Assembly (NCBI GenBank): GCA_023486985.1
Contig: JAMDEM010000178.1
Coordinates: forward strand, 1-26,274
Source of the DNA: Bacillota bacterium
GTDB lineage: Bacteria > Vulcanimicrobiota > JAMDEM01
Reading direction: 5' to 3'
Length of the DNA: 26,274 nucleotides
In this document: piece after piece, positions 1-7,296 of the stretch
How positions within the stretch are numbered: position 1 is the stretch's first letter
Layout: every line of letters begins with the position of its first letter
Notes under the pieces: generated by a model
What the model was told of the DNA's origin: nothing
Seen by the model: the letters and a program-made list of their open reading frames with translations, nothing else
Database searches by the model: none
Translations under genes and position numbers: made by a program

Positions 1-49
1 ACAAAATCAATGTCGGCAAGCCTGATTCTGGTGACCAGAGAAACATTCT
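1..49. repeat. Left arm of a 49-bp perfect inverted repeat
   Basis: Bases 1-49 are the exact reverse complement of 637-685. The match stops at 50/636 (C against A). It may extend beyond the left window edge, which cannot be seen. The arm encodes the clostripain N-terminus in the plus direction. Confidence 0.95.
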
Positions 50-636
50 CCAAAAGGTTAAGGATTACTTTGACCTGAATAAAATAGCCAGAGAAAATGA
101 AAAAAAGGAAAAAGAAGAGCAAAAGCAATATTTAAAAGATATAGTAACTTTAAACACAAAAGTAGATTCTCCTGAGCCGAAAAAGAAGTGGACTACCCTT
201 TACTACTTTGACGGAAATAACAATCTTGATCCAATGGGCAGGCATCAGTTTTCCAGTCTCACCCAGTTAGGCTCAGATAAAAATACAAATCTTGTTGGCT
301 TGTACTCCGGATTTGATGCAGATGGGAAGAAAACCAGTGCTGAGCGGGGGCTGATAGAGAAATCTCCAGCGCCCAAGTCATCCAGAAGAGTGGATACACC
401 TTCAGGAGGAAGAAGAGTACATGAGGCGCCTTTTTTCCCCGGCAGTGAGAAAGTCGGCCAACTTGACATGGGAGATCCCAAGACTCTCCAGGATTTCATA
501 AAATGGGGCATGAAGAAATACCCGGCTGAACATTATGCGCTTGTTCTCTGGGATCACGGCGCCGGCTTTATGGGTTCCATGGTTGACGAAAAAACAAATA
601 ATATTATTGATAATAAGGAACTTGCCGGTGTTCTTA

Positions 637-685
637 AGAATGTTTCTCTGGTCACCAGAATCAGGCTTGCCGACATTGATTTTGT
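637..685. repeat. Right arm of the 49-bp perfect inverted repeat
   Basis: This is the exact reverse complement of 1-49. It enclosures 587 bp (50-636) of protease coding sequence in the orientation opposite to the promoter and start codon found at 693-757. Confidence 0.95.
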
Positions 686-695
686 TATCGCTCAT
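637..695 (-). pseudogene. Authentic 5' end of the clostripain-like gene
   Basis: On the minus strand an ATG at 695-693 opens MSDNKINVGKPDSGDQRNIL. That peptide continues in the correct reading frame in the plus-strand copy at 3-50 (KINVGKPDSGDQRNIL, then QKVKDYFDLNK). A Shine-Dalgarno AAGGAG lies at 704-709, 8 nt before the ATG, and a good promoter lies upstream at 729-757. The natural gene therefore starts here and runs leftwards, in the same direction as the cyclophilin gene at 802-1449. Past 637 the minus-strand frame is only antisense of the inverted body and carries no protease motif. Confidence 0.7.
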
Positions 696-728
696 GGCTT
701 CATCTCCTTGCTATGATTTCATTTTTTA

Positions 729-757
729 ATTATAAAGCAAGTCCATTACATTGGCAA
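729..757 (-). promoter_or_regulatory. Sigma-70-type promoter for the clostripain gene
   Basis: On the minus strand TTGCCA (752-757) is followed by a 17-bp spacer and TATAAT (729-734). The start codon at 695 is about 33 nt further on, with its ribosome site at 704-709. The match is 5/6 at -35 and 6/6 at -10 with ideal spacing. Confidence 0.7.
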
Positions 758-766
758 GATAACTAT

Positions 767-783
767 GTTAACAAATTGTTAAC
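767..783. repeat. Short perfect palindrome GTTAACAA-A-TTGTTAAC
   Basis: Two 8-bp arms are separated by one base, just upstream of the -35 box at 752-757 and downstream of the cyclophilin stop. It could be an operator for the protease promoter or a weak terminator for the cyclophilin gene. The arms are AT-rich, so a terminator role is less convincing. Confidence 0.45.
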
Positions 784-801
784 TTTTCACAAATGGAAAA
801 T

Positions 802-1449
802 TCATTGTTCAATAATTTCCACTGACTTCACAACCACAGGATGCACCGGTTTTGACATTTCCCCTCCTTCATTTGGTCCAACGGGAGCTGTGGCAATTTT
901 ATCCACCACGTCAAGCCCTTTGGTTACTTTCCCGAAAATAACATAGTTTTTAGGAAGAGGGGTATCCTTATGCATTATAAAAAACTGGCTTCCGTTTGTG
1001 TTGGGACCGGCATTTGCCATGGCTACTGCTCCTCTTGTGTATCCGCCTTTGAAATGCTCGTCTTCAAACTGATAGCCCGGTCCGCCGGTGCCGTCACCTT
1101 TCGGGTCTCCTCCCTGAATCATAAAGCCTTTAATGGTGCGGTGAAAAATTGTATTGTTATAAAAATCTTTTTTTGCCAGGGCAACAAAATTGTTTGCCGT
1201 TTTCGGCGTATCTTTTGCATTAAGTTCAATTGTTATATCCCCGTCGGTTGTCTTTAATACGGCAAGATATTTTTTGTTCTGAGCAATCTGCATTGCCGGA
1301 CTCTGCACAGTTACTTCCTCCTTTGTAGTTTTTTCTGTTCCCGGAGATGCCGGGGTGGCAGGGGTCTCCCTTGTCTCCTGTTTAGCACAGGAAATCAATA
1401 AACCAGCAGAAAAAATTAGCAAGATTACCAATAATACAACTTTCTTCAT
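802..1449 (-). CDS. Peptidyl-prolyl cis-trans isomerase, cyclophilin type, predicted lipoprotein
   Basis: A 215-residue cyclophilin that would catalyse proline cis-trans isomerisation during folding of exported proteins. Residues 1-21 form a lipoprotein signal with lipobox LISC (lipidated Cys21). A Thr/Pro/Glu-rich linker of about 35 residues follows, then the cyclophilin domain from about residue 60. Family motifs are FHRTIKGFMIQGGD (catalytic Arg104, Gln112) and NGSQFFI (Gln155, Phe157). The tryptophan linked to cyclosporin binding in eukaryotic cyclophilins is not evident, as is common in bacteria. The start has a ribosome site (GGGAG) and a promoter at 1487-1515, so it is transcribed on its own. 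Lipidation places it on a membrane facing the periplasm. Confidence in the family is very high. Confidence 0.95.
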   Translation of the reverse strand: MKKVVLLVILLIFSAGLLISCAKQETRETPATPASPGTEKTTKEEVTVQSPAMQIAQNKKYLAVLKTTDGDITIELNAKDTPKTANNFVALAKKDFYNNTIFHRTIKGFMIQGGDPKGDGTGGPGYQFEDEHFKGGYTRGAVAMANAGPNTNGSQFFIMHKDTPLPKNYVIFGKVTKGLDVVDKIATAPVGPNEGGEMSKPVHPVVVKSVEIIEQ

Positions 1450-1486
1450 AGAAACTCCCTTCCTTATTTAATTTAACATTATCACG

Positions 1487-1515
1487 ATTTTAACATGACC
1501 TACGTTATAAGTCAA
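1487..1515 (-). promoter_or_regulatory. Sigma-70-type promoter for the cyclophilin gene
   Basis: On the minus strand TTGACT (1510-1515), a 17-bp spacer and TAAAAT (1487-1492) lie about 38 nt before the ATG at 1449. Both boxes match the consensus at 5 of 6 positions. Confidence 0.65.
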
Positions 1516-1576
1516 AAGAATAAAAAGTGCGTTTTCGCTCCCTACTCCCTCTTGGACAAAACTAAGGCTCGTCAAC

Positions 1577-1625
1577 CCCCTCACCCTATCCCTCTCCCCA
1601 GAGGTGAGAGGGATAGGGTGAGGGG
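1577..1625. repeat. Long perfect palindrome, 20-bp arms, in the 1450-1799 gap
   Basis: CCCCTCACCCTATCCCTCTC (1577-1596) pairs with its exact complement at 1606-1625 across a 9-nt loop. It resembles the dispersed CCCTCACCCT/AGGGTGAGGG palindromes seen in many bacterial genomes. It follows the ABC ATPase gene and could also stop its transcripts, since TTTT follows the right arm on the plus strand. The rest of the 350-bp gap holds the cyclophilin promoter and, at about 1688-1716, a GAGATTCTTC...TTCAGAATGAC element that looks like another dispersed repeat. I see no gene in it. Confidence 0.75.
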
Positions 1626-1799
1626 ATTTTCATTGTAAGCGCCGGAGCCGCCTGAAAGGTGGGTGAGAATCCCGTATTTAAGCCGTTTTTGAGATTCTTC
1701 ACTTCGTTCAGAATGACACAAACATTTTCTGACAACCTGTTAAAGTATCAAACGCCACTTTTTAATGTTGATATATGGAGCAAGAATGCCCCTTTTTAG

Positions 1800-2648
1800 C
1801 TACTCCAGGCTTCTGCCGGTGAGCTTTATAAATACATCTTCAAGGGTAGACTCCTTGTTTTTTACCGAAACAAGATTTCCTGAAGATATTAACTCAGCCA
1901 TCTCTCTGGATGATTCTTCGCCTTTTATGGCAATTGTTCTGGAAACCACTTTGCCGTCCAAATTAAAATCAACATCAATCAATCCCGGAGAATTTGCCGC
2001 CTTCAGGTTCTGCGGCGTATCAAGGGCAACTATTTTTCCTTTATCAATTATTGCAACCCGGCTGCATAACTCATCCGCTTCCTCCATATAATGAGTGGTA
2101 AGAAAAATCGTTACGCCTGTTGAGCTTAACTCCCTGATGACATTCCTTAATTCCCGTGCCGCGTGGGGGTCAAGTCCCAGGGTAGGCTCGTCCAGAAATA
2201 AAACTTTCGGGGAAGGAAGAAGGGCTCTTGCAATAAGAAGCTTCTGTTTCATTCCCCGTGAAAATTTACTGACTGCATCATTCGCCCTTTCTTTTAAACC
2301 TGCCCTATCAATAAGCCCGCTTGCTATTGACCGGTCAACTCCGTATAACCCTGCAAAAAATTCCAGGTTCTGCCAGGCGGAAAGCCTTTCATAAAGATTT
2401 TGATCTTCAAAAACAACACCTATGCGGCTTTTTACTTTTTCGCGCTCCTTAACCACATCAAAACCGGCAACCCTGGCGCTTCCCGAAGTGGGTTTTAGCT
2501 GGCAGGTTAAAATTTTTATTGTAGTGGTTTTTCCCGCTCCGTTGGGACCTAAAAATCCAAAAACCTCGCCTTCACCAACATCAAATGTAAGGCTGTCAAC
2601 AGCAGGAAACTTTTTATATTTTTTTGTAATGGCTGATGATTCAATCAT
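1800..2648 (-). CDS. ABC transporter ATP-binding protein without a neighbouring permease
   Basis: A 282-residue ABC ATPase of the ABC-2/drug and lipid export type. It has Walker A GPNGAGKTT (about 34-42), a Q-loop in VVFEDQN, a signature variant FSRGMK (about 129-134), Walker B VLFLDEP (about 150-155) and an H-loop TTHYMEEAD (His about 186). A C-terminal domain ends STLEDVFIKLTGRSLE, typical of this subfamily. I chose the ATG at 2648 (MIESSAITKKY) because it has an AGGA upstream and sits 4 nt after the preceding stop. A TTG at 2666 would add six residues and overlap the protease gene. The gene is coupled to the M48 protease upstream. No membrane subunit follows: downstream there is only an intergenic palindrome. 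It must use a permease encoded elsewhere or act in another role. Confidence 0.9.
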   Translation of the reverse strand: MIESSAITKKYKKFPAVDSLTFDVGEGEVFGFLGPNGAGKTTTIKILTCQLKPTSGSARVAGFDVVKEREKVKSRIGVVFEDQNLYERLSAWQNLEFFAGLYGVDRSIASGLIDRAGLKERANDAVSKFSRGMKQKLLIARALLPSPKVLFLDEPTLGLDPHAARELRNVIRELSSTGVTIFLTTHYMEEADELCSRVAIIDKGKIVALDTPQNLKAANSPGLIDVDFNLDGKVVSRTIAIKGEESSREMAELISSGNLVSVKNKESTLEDVFIKLTGRSLE

Positions 2649-2652
2649 AATT

Positions 2653-4242
2653 TCAAAATCCTGCAAATCTTACAAGGCATAAAAGAGCTCCAAGAACAAT
2701 TAATACAACAGAGAGAAAAATCTGAAAACCATAAAAATAACATTTAAGCGGCTTTTCATCTTCAACTTCGGCATTCCATATTTCCAGCATGGGAGAATAA
2801 GGTCTTCTATACCAGCCCTTAACTTTTACCTTTTTTCCTATTAATGAACCTGCCTTCGTAAGACCGAAAAGAAATTCCCAGATACCAATGGGTTGTTTAT
2901 AAATTATCGGAATAAAACCTGTTTCATCCTGCAGGATAAGATCCTTGCTCCACATAATTCCGGGGATGCCCCTGCCTATGACTGTTCCTTCAACCTGAAC
3001 AGGGTAAGCCCGTATAGCTGAAACCTTTACCACGCCTACCAGGCTTTCCACTTTTACAGGCTTAAATTCACCGCGGGGATAAGCATATAAAATTTTAAGC
3101 AAATATCCTATGCCCCATCCTATCAAAGGCAAGCCGAAGAATCCATGTAAATAAAAAAGAGCAATAGCGCCTGCAACAATTCCTGTCAGGGGAAGATAAT
3201 TCATGATAAAATCAACAATAAACTCATCCCAGTAGCTTTCCGGCGGAGTTTCACTGAAATTATAAATCGGCGCCTCTCCAGCAAACTTTGCTTCCTTTTC
3301 AAGGAGCAGTATTCGCTTTGCCGGAAGGGGATGAGTTGAAGCCAGTTCATAAAATAAAGCCCATGGATTCCAGAGATCCCACCTCATGGCAGCCACCATG
3401 TTGCCGGTGGAAAAGGAACCCCGGGCTGCGGAGTTTAGAGCCAGGGCACCTGCAGCATGGGGATCAAAAATTCCCATGCCCCGCGACGCCATCGCGTATG
3501 CACTCTTTTTTTTCTCATCTTCAGAAGGAGCTTTAGCAAGTCCATAAGCAATTTTTACAAGGGAAGAAGCAAGCCCATTTGGATTTCCCGTTACCTGAGA
3601 TGAAAACTGGTCGGCATAATATTCCCGCACCCTTGAAAGAAAAAGCACTATATACTGGCTGATAATATATGCAATATAAGCTGCAAGTCCCACCATGGCT
3701 ATAGCGCCTGATCCCTTGTCATTGTCACTGCTTCTTCTGCCCCGGATTGCAAAATCATAAATGAGAAAAAGAATCAAGGGTATGGCAGATGCAAGAGTCA
3801 TGACCACAAAGTCCCAGTGATATATATGTCCAAGCTCATGCCCTACCACAGCCTTTCTTTCTTCTCTGTCGAGGATTTCAAGCAAGCCTCTTGTTACAAC
3901 AAGCCTTGAATCTCCCGGGTGATGGCCGTAAGTAAAAGCATTGGGGTTTCCGTCTTCAATGATTCCAAATCTGGGAACAGGAATTCCCTTCTCCCTGCAA
4001 ATTTTTTCAATAAATTGCGACAGGTCTTCATCAATATCTTTTGGGTTCACCCAGCTTATTTTATAAATCCAATCCATGATAAACGGACCGATAAGATACT
4101 GAAGAAAAACTACAAGCAATGCAAAGAGCACCGCCCACTGGAAACCAAGCCCGTAATAGCTGACTGCCATCATTCCTATGGCAAAGAGAATGCCAAAAAG
4201 AAGGGCAAGAACTATTATTGACCTAAAAGCCAAATTCAGCAT
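2653..4242 (-). CDS. M48-family membrane zinc metalloprotease (HtpX-like) with extra C-terminal domain
   Basis: A 529-residue integral membrane protease. Two hydrophobic segments lie at the N-terminus (about 8-29 and 36-58). HELGH at 135-139 gives two zinc ligands and the catalytic Glu, and REYYAD (Glu207) gives the third ligand of M48 enzymes. THPLPAKRI (about 303-311) is the conserved M48 block near the end of the catalytic domain. Hydrophobic segments sit around 145-163, 181-201 and 350-385. HtpX itself is about 290 residues; here an extra 140 residues (about 390-497) look like a beta-rich, OB-like soluble domain, followed by a last membrane helix (about 503-525). Such NfeD/OB-like additions are known on membrane proteases, but that assignment is inference. 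Likely role: quality control of membrane proteins. Start supported by AGGCGG upstream. Confidence 0.9.
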   Translation of the reverse strand: MLNLAFRSIIVLALLFGILFAIGMMAVSYYGLGFQWAVLFALLVVFLQYLIGPFIMDWIYKISWVNPKDIDEDLSQFIEKICREKGIPVPRFGIIEDGNPNAFTYGHHPGDSRLVVTRGLLEILDREERKAVVGHELGHIYHWDFVVMTLASAIPLILFLIYDFAIRGRRSSDNDKGSGAIAMVGLAAYIAYIISQYIVLFLSRVREYYADQFSSQVTGNPNGLASSLVKIAYGLAKAPSEDEKKKSAYAMASRGMGIFDPHAAGALALNSAARGSFSTGNMVAAMRWDLWNPWALFYELASTHPLPAKRILLLEKEAKFAGEAPIYNFSETPPESYWDEFIVDFIMNYLPLTGIVAGAIALFYLHGFFGLPLIGWGIGYLLKILYAYPRGEFKPVKVESLVGVVKVSAIRAYPVQVEGTVIGRGIPGIMWSKDLILQDETGFIPIIYKQPIGIWEFLFGLTKAGSLIGKKVKVKGWYRRPYSPMLEIWNAEVEDEKPLKCYFYGFQIFLSVVLIVLGALLCLVRFAGF

Positions 4243-4266
4243 AAACCGCCTGCAAATAATGTAGTC

Positions 4267-4287
4267 GTAGTGGCAAAGCTTGCTTTG
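4267..4287. repeat. Dispersed palindromic repeat B, copy 1
   Basis: This 21-bp unit, with core GGCAAAGCTTGCTTTG, recurs as an exact reverse complement at 20295-20315. Shortened versions lie at 20808-20826 and 20872-20890. It lies in the 85-bp gap between the glycosylase stop and the M48 start. Confidence 0.7.
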
Positions 4288-4327
4288 TTTTTAATGAGGG
4301 AGTACAAAGCTCAAATATACTCCTTTC

Positions 4328-4927
4328 TCACCTGCTTACAAATTTATTTCCTTTTATATAAAACCTGTACTGCATTTCTTCAGCTTCTTTAATGCCGATT
4401 CTGCCCGATGCAGCTATTTGCTGCAGTCTTATCTTTATCCCGGCATCCGCAATATAAAAATTGCTTTTTACCAGGTCCTTTTCATTATGAATCCTTGTTA
4501 TGCCAAGTGCCTGTGCAAGCTTTCCAGGCCCATTTGTAAGAGCCTGCAGGTCTTCCTGTTTTCTCCTTTTTTTCATTATTCCAATTCCAAGCACCGGTTC
4601 AAGCGCCCTTATAAGAACTGCACCTGCATAACCATCGTGAGCGACGGCATTCACACAAAAATGATTCCCATAAATAAAATATACATAAGCTTTACCCGGT
4701 TGACCAAACATTACAGAATTTCTCGGGGTCTTTTTCCTTGCAGCATGAGATGCCGGGTCATTGCTTCCCAGGTATGCCTCGGTTTCAACTATTATCCCGG
4801 CGGCAGAGTCCTTTCCCTCTTTATGAACCAGCACCTTTCCCAAAAGCTCCTTTGCCGCCTTGATTGTATCTCTTGCATAAAAGGAATAATCGAGAGGTTT
4901 TAAATCCTTAAGTCTGACTGACGGCAT
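4328..4927 (-). CDS. 3-methyladenine DNA glycosylase (AAG/MPG family)
   Basis: A 199-residue monofunctional glycosylase that removes alkylated purines in base excision repair. Family features are the N-terminal fold (ELLGKVLVHKEG), the active-site IVETEAYLG block with catalytic Glu50, TPRNSVMFGQPGKAYVYFIYG (about 67-87) with the intercalating/binding tyrosines, VLIRALEP (104-111) and LTNGPGKLAQALGI (130-143). The length is typical of bacterial members. It starts 2 nt after the stop of the small exported-protein gene at 4930-5457, so the two are probably co-transcribed, although no functional link is obvious. Nothing in it looks broken. Confidence 0.94.
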   Translation of the reverse strand: MPSVRLKDLKPLDYSFYARDTIKAAKELLGKVLVHKEGKDSAAGIIVETEAYLGSNDPASHAARKKTPRNSVMFGQPGKAYVYFIYGNHFCVNAVAHDGYAGAVLIRALEPVLGIGIMKKRRKQEDLQALTNGPGKLAQALGITRIHNEKDLVKSNFYIADAGIKIRLQQIAASGRIGIKEAEEMQYRFYIKGNKFVSR

Positions 4928-4929
4928 AA

Positions 4930-5457
4930 TTATTTCTTTTTTTCCTTATTATTAAAACTTATTTCAAGCTTCAAGGACTCAAAAGTTTTTTGGTCGTAGG
5001 AAACCCATGAAATTATTTTTACCGTGCAGTCAACATTGTCAAAAGTAAAATTTCTTGTAGTTCCAAATACGCTGCCCGAGGGATATTCAAGATCCCAGCA
5101 CTGAATCATATAAGGCTGGGGGGCAACATTTTTGCTTTCTTTCTTAAGAAGATTTTTTCCTTTATCCTTGAGACTGACAACATTTACTTCCCAGGAAATG
5201 ACACCGGTTGCGTTCTCTAATATTCCTTTTTTGGGCTCAACGCTTACGCGGTAAAGGTCTTTCCCTTTTAAATCCTTTATTGTGTTTTCATAGCTTACAT
5301 TTCCGTCTTCCTGTTTTGCGTAAAGTTCAATTTCAAATTTTGCCGGCTGTATCTCAACCGGCTTATTTTTGCCAAAGAGAGAAAAGGCATTTGCCGTTGA
5401 ACCTGCAAACAGGCTTAAAATAAAAACTGCCAGAATAATTTTTCCCAGATTTTTCAC
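4930..5457 (-). CDS. Small exported protein of unknown function
   Basis: A 175-residue protein I do not recognise. It starts with GTG behind an AGAGGTG ribosome site. Residues 1-24 form a classical signal peptide: KNLGK, a hydrophobic core, and an STANA-type cleavage site before FSLFGKNKP. The mature part is rich in predicted beta strands and ends in a lysine-rich tail. It has two cysteines (in QCWD and DCTV), which could form a disulfide in the periplasm. No enzyme motif is visible. It lies 2 nt upstream of the glycosylase gene, presumably in the same transcript. Confidence 0.75.
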   Translation of the reverse strand: MKNLGKIILAVFILSLFAGSTANAFSLFGKNKPVEIQPAKFEIELYAKQEDGNVSYENTIKDLKGKDLYRVSVEPKKGILENATGVISWEVNVVSLKDKGKNLLKKESKNVAPQPYMIQCWDLEYPSGSVFGTTRNFTFDNVDCTVKIISWVSYDQKTFESLKLEISFNNKEKKK

Positions 5458-5502
5458 TTAAACACCTCTACGTTGAAAACAATTTATTAATCCTTGCAAA
5501 CC

Positions 5503-5558
5503 GGGACGGGATAAACCCGTCCCCTTCACACAATTGCAGGGGTTTGATTCATCAAACC
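5503..5558. repeat. Two adjacent dispersed palindromes: GC stem with ATAAA loop, and repeat A copy 1
   Basis: GGGACGGG-ATAAA-CCCGTCCC at 5503-5523 is a strong hairpin. Ten bases later, 5534-5558 contains GGTTTGATTCATCAAACC within a 25-bp block that is the exact reverse complement of 20339-20363. The same pairing of a GC stem with a TTTAT/ATAAA loop and a GGTTTGATGAATCAAACC unit occurs between ffh and rpsP. The pair lies in the 110-bp gap between the beta-lactamase-like gene stop and the exported-protein start. Confidence 0.75.
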
Positions 5559-5567
5559 AGACGAATC

Positions 5568-7166
5568 TTACTTGTTCTGCCCGGCAGGATTTTCTTCCAC
5601 ACGCTGAAAAACGCCGATAATATTCCCATCAGGTCCAGCTATTGTCAAACTTGCAGCCTTGCCCTCGATATTCGTATTAAACTTTGCAAATTCCATATCA
5701 TCGGATAAATCAGGCATTGATGCCGCAAAGGTATCTCTGTCCCAATGTTTAAGATACATTTTTACCTGCTTTGGCCCGATAATTATAATAAGGTTTCCGT
5801 TTTTATCCTCAACTTTTATCTTTCCATAAATGTCATTGCTGTATTCGCCCGTATAAGCGTTTAAAGGCATTGCCGGAACAGGTTTGGCAGGCGGCTTTGG
5901 AGCGCCCGCCTTCGCTTCGCTCCCGGACTTCTGGTGTGCCTTCAACATCTCAGCGCTCCAATCATGAGCCGGATTGCCGAAATATTTATCAAAAAAGTAA
6001 TAAGCAAGTGATTCAGGCAGTTCGGAATCAATATAATTGGAAAGAACCACTATTCCAATCTTTGCCTGAGGCACAATGGCTATCATTGTCTTATGCCCCG
6101 AGGTTCCGCCGTTATGCCAGATAATTGGATAGGGATAATATTCCCGGTATATCCAGCCTTCACAGTAATACTGATTGGGATTCGTTGAAATGGGAGCTGC
6201 TATTGTTCTTGGAGAATGCAAAAACTTTACATTATTCTCGCTTATTAACTGTCTGCCTTCAAAAGAGCCGTTATTAATCTGGAGGCGCAGCCATTTAGCC
6301 ATGTCAATTATATTGGAATTAATGCCGCCAGCCGGACCGTAAGTGTAAACCCATGATAAACCTAGCCAGTCCATGGGCAAAGCAGTGATTTTGCCGTTTG
6401 TTTTTTTGTGCAGGTAGGCAACATTTTTTTCTTCCTGGAAGGATTTTAAATCAGTTGAAGAGCTGGACATTCCAAGGGGTTTGAATATGCGCTCCGCAAT
6501 ATTCTCCTCCCAGCTCTTGCCGGTATATTTTTCCACCAGCTCTGACGCCACAAGAAACATGCCGTTCTGATATGCAAATTTAAGGCGAAAACTGCTTACC
6601 GGCTCAATGAATCGCAGGGAGTGCATAATATGATCACGGTCAAACCCCAGTATTGCCTGAAAATCTCCTGCATAAGGCGCCAAGCCGCTGTGCTGTGACA
6701 TTAAATCCATAATCGTAAACTCTCTTGTAACCCAGGGGTCGAACATCATAAAATCAGGAAGATGACTTACCACCCTGTCATCCCATTTTATTTTTCCTTC
6801 ATCCTCAATCATCGCCACAAGAGCTGTGGTAAATGCCTTGGAGGTCGAACCTATCTGAAAGATGGTATCTTTCGTCACCGGGTCGTTTCCGCCAAGCTTT
6901 CTTACGCCGAAGCCCCTTGCAAAAATAACCTTGTCATCCTGAACTATGGCTATTGCCATGCCTGGAGTTCCCCAGTCGTGCATGCCTTTTTCCGCATATT
7001 TTTCAAAATCAGCCAGGATTGCTTTAAGTTTTTCTTCATCAGGCTTTTTTATATCCTGGGCAAAAGAAGCCTGAGGAATAAGCCATAATATCATCGATAA
7101 AATCAAAACTGCAAAGAAACCAGAAAAGGATATTTTATCTTTTTTCCCATTTGAAAGGTATTGCAT
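5568..7166 (-). CDS. Exported serine beta-lactamase-like hydrolase with C-terminal DUF3471-type domain
   Basis: A 532-residue member of the class C beta-lactamase / PBP4*-like / serine esterase family. An N-terminal signal segment (about 12-36, ending QASFA) exports it. Catalytic motifs are SxxK in GSTSK (Ser107, Lys110), YxN in YQN (Tyr199, Asn201) and HxG in WHNGGTSG (His351, Gly353). A beta-rich C-terminal domain (about 435-525) begins with YTGEYSNDIYGKI, as in DUF3471-type tails of this family. A proline/alanine linker (about 410-430) joins the two. Substrate cannot be told: D-Ala peptides, esters or beta-lactams are all known for the family. It is monocistronic, with a strong GGAGGGAG ribosome site. 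All active-site residues are present. Confidence 0.92.
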   Translation of the reverse strand: MQYLSNGKKDKISFSGFFAVLILSMILWLIPQASFAQDIKKPDEEKLKAILADFEKYAEKGMHDWGTPGMAIAIVQDDKVIFARGFGVRKLGGNDPVTKDTIFQIGSTSKAFTTALVAMIEDEGKIKWDDRVVSHLPDFMMFDPWVTREFTIMDLMSQHSGLAPYAGDFQAILGFDRDHIMHSLRFIEPVSSFRLKFAYQNGMFLVASELVEKYTGKSWEENIAERIFKPLGMSSSSTDLKSFQEEKNVAYLHKKTNGKITALPMDWLGLSWVYTYGPAGGINSNIIDMAKWLRLQINNGSFEGRQLISENNVKFLHSPRTIAAPISTNPNQYYCEGWIYREYYPYPIIWHNGGTSGHKTMIAIVPQAKIGIVVLSNYIDSELPESLAYYFFDKYFGNPAHDWSAEMLKAHQKSGSEAKAGAPKPPAKPVPAMPLNAYTGEYSNDIYGKIKVEDKNGNLIIIIGPKQVKMYLKHWDRDTFAASMPDLSDDMEFAKFNTNIEGKAASLTIAGPDGNIIGVFQRVEENPAGQNK

Positions 7167-7296
7167 AAAATCTCCCTCCTCATCATTATTTCTTTGTTAA
7201 AAATTCACCGTCTGGAGGCAAATAACCTTTAGCAAATAAATCAACGCATTAATCATCTTCTCCGGGGAGCGAAAGATAAAATAGCAAATCCATTCT

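Larger units (their letters stand above)
3..716 (+). pseudogene. Clostripain-like (C11) cysteine peptidase, body fragment ending in a fold-back
   Basis: The plus frame is open from the window edge. It reads a charged, lysine/glutamate-rich N-terminal stretch, then WTTLYYFDGNNNLDPMG and, around 540-570, YALVLWDHGAGF. These match the clostripain (peptidase C11) N-terminal strand and the block carrying the catalytic His (CAC at 555-557). The family normally continues to a catalytic Cys in a D-A-C-L-M type motif, which is missing here. After DNKELAGVLKN (near 636) the frame runs into the reverse complement of its own first 49 bases, reads unrelated residues and stops at 714-716. The first Met (234) is internal to the domain and is not a real start. 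The true start seems to lie on the opposite strand at 695. As presented the gene cannot encode an active protease. The family call is fairly sure; whether the break is real is not. Confidence 0.7.

Noticed and set aside
402..636. Continuation of the minus-strand frame from the ATG at 695 into a 97-residue protein
   Set aside because: Beyond 637 it is antisense to the inverted clostripain body and has no protease-family sequence, so only the first 20 residues or so are authentic.
1561..1720. Small RNA gene formed by the long 1577-1625 hairpin
   Set aside because: The palindrome has the look of a dispersed repeat and no convincing promoter points into it.
2649..2666. Upstream TTG start for the ABC ATPase
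   Set aside because: It adds six non-conserved residues and overlaps the protease gene. The ATG at 2648 gives a normal family N-terminus.
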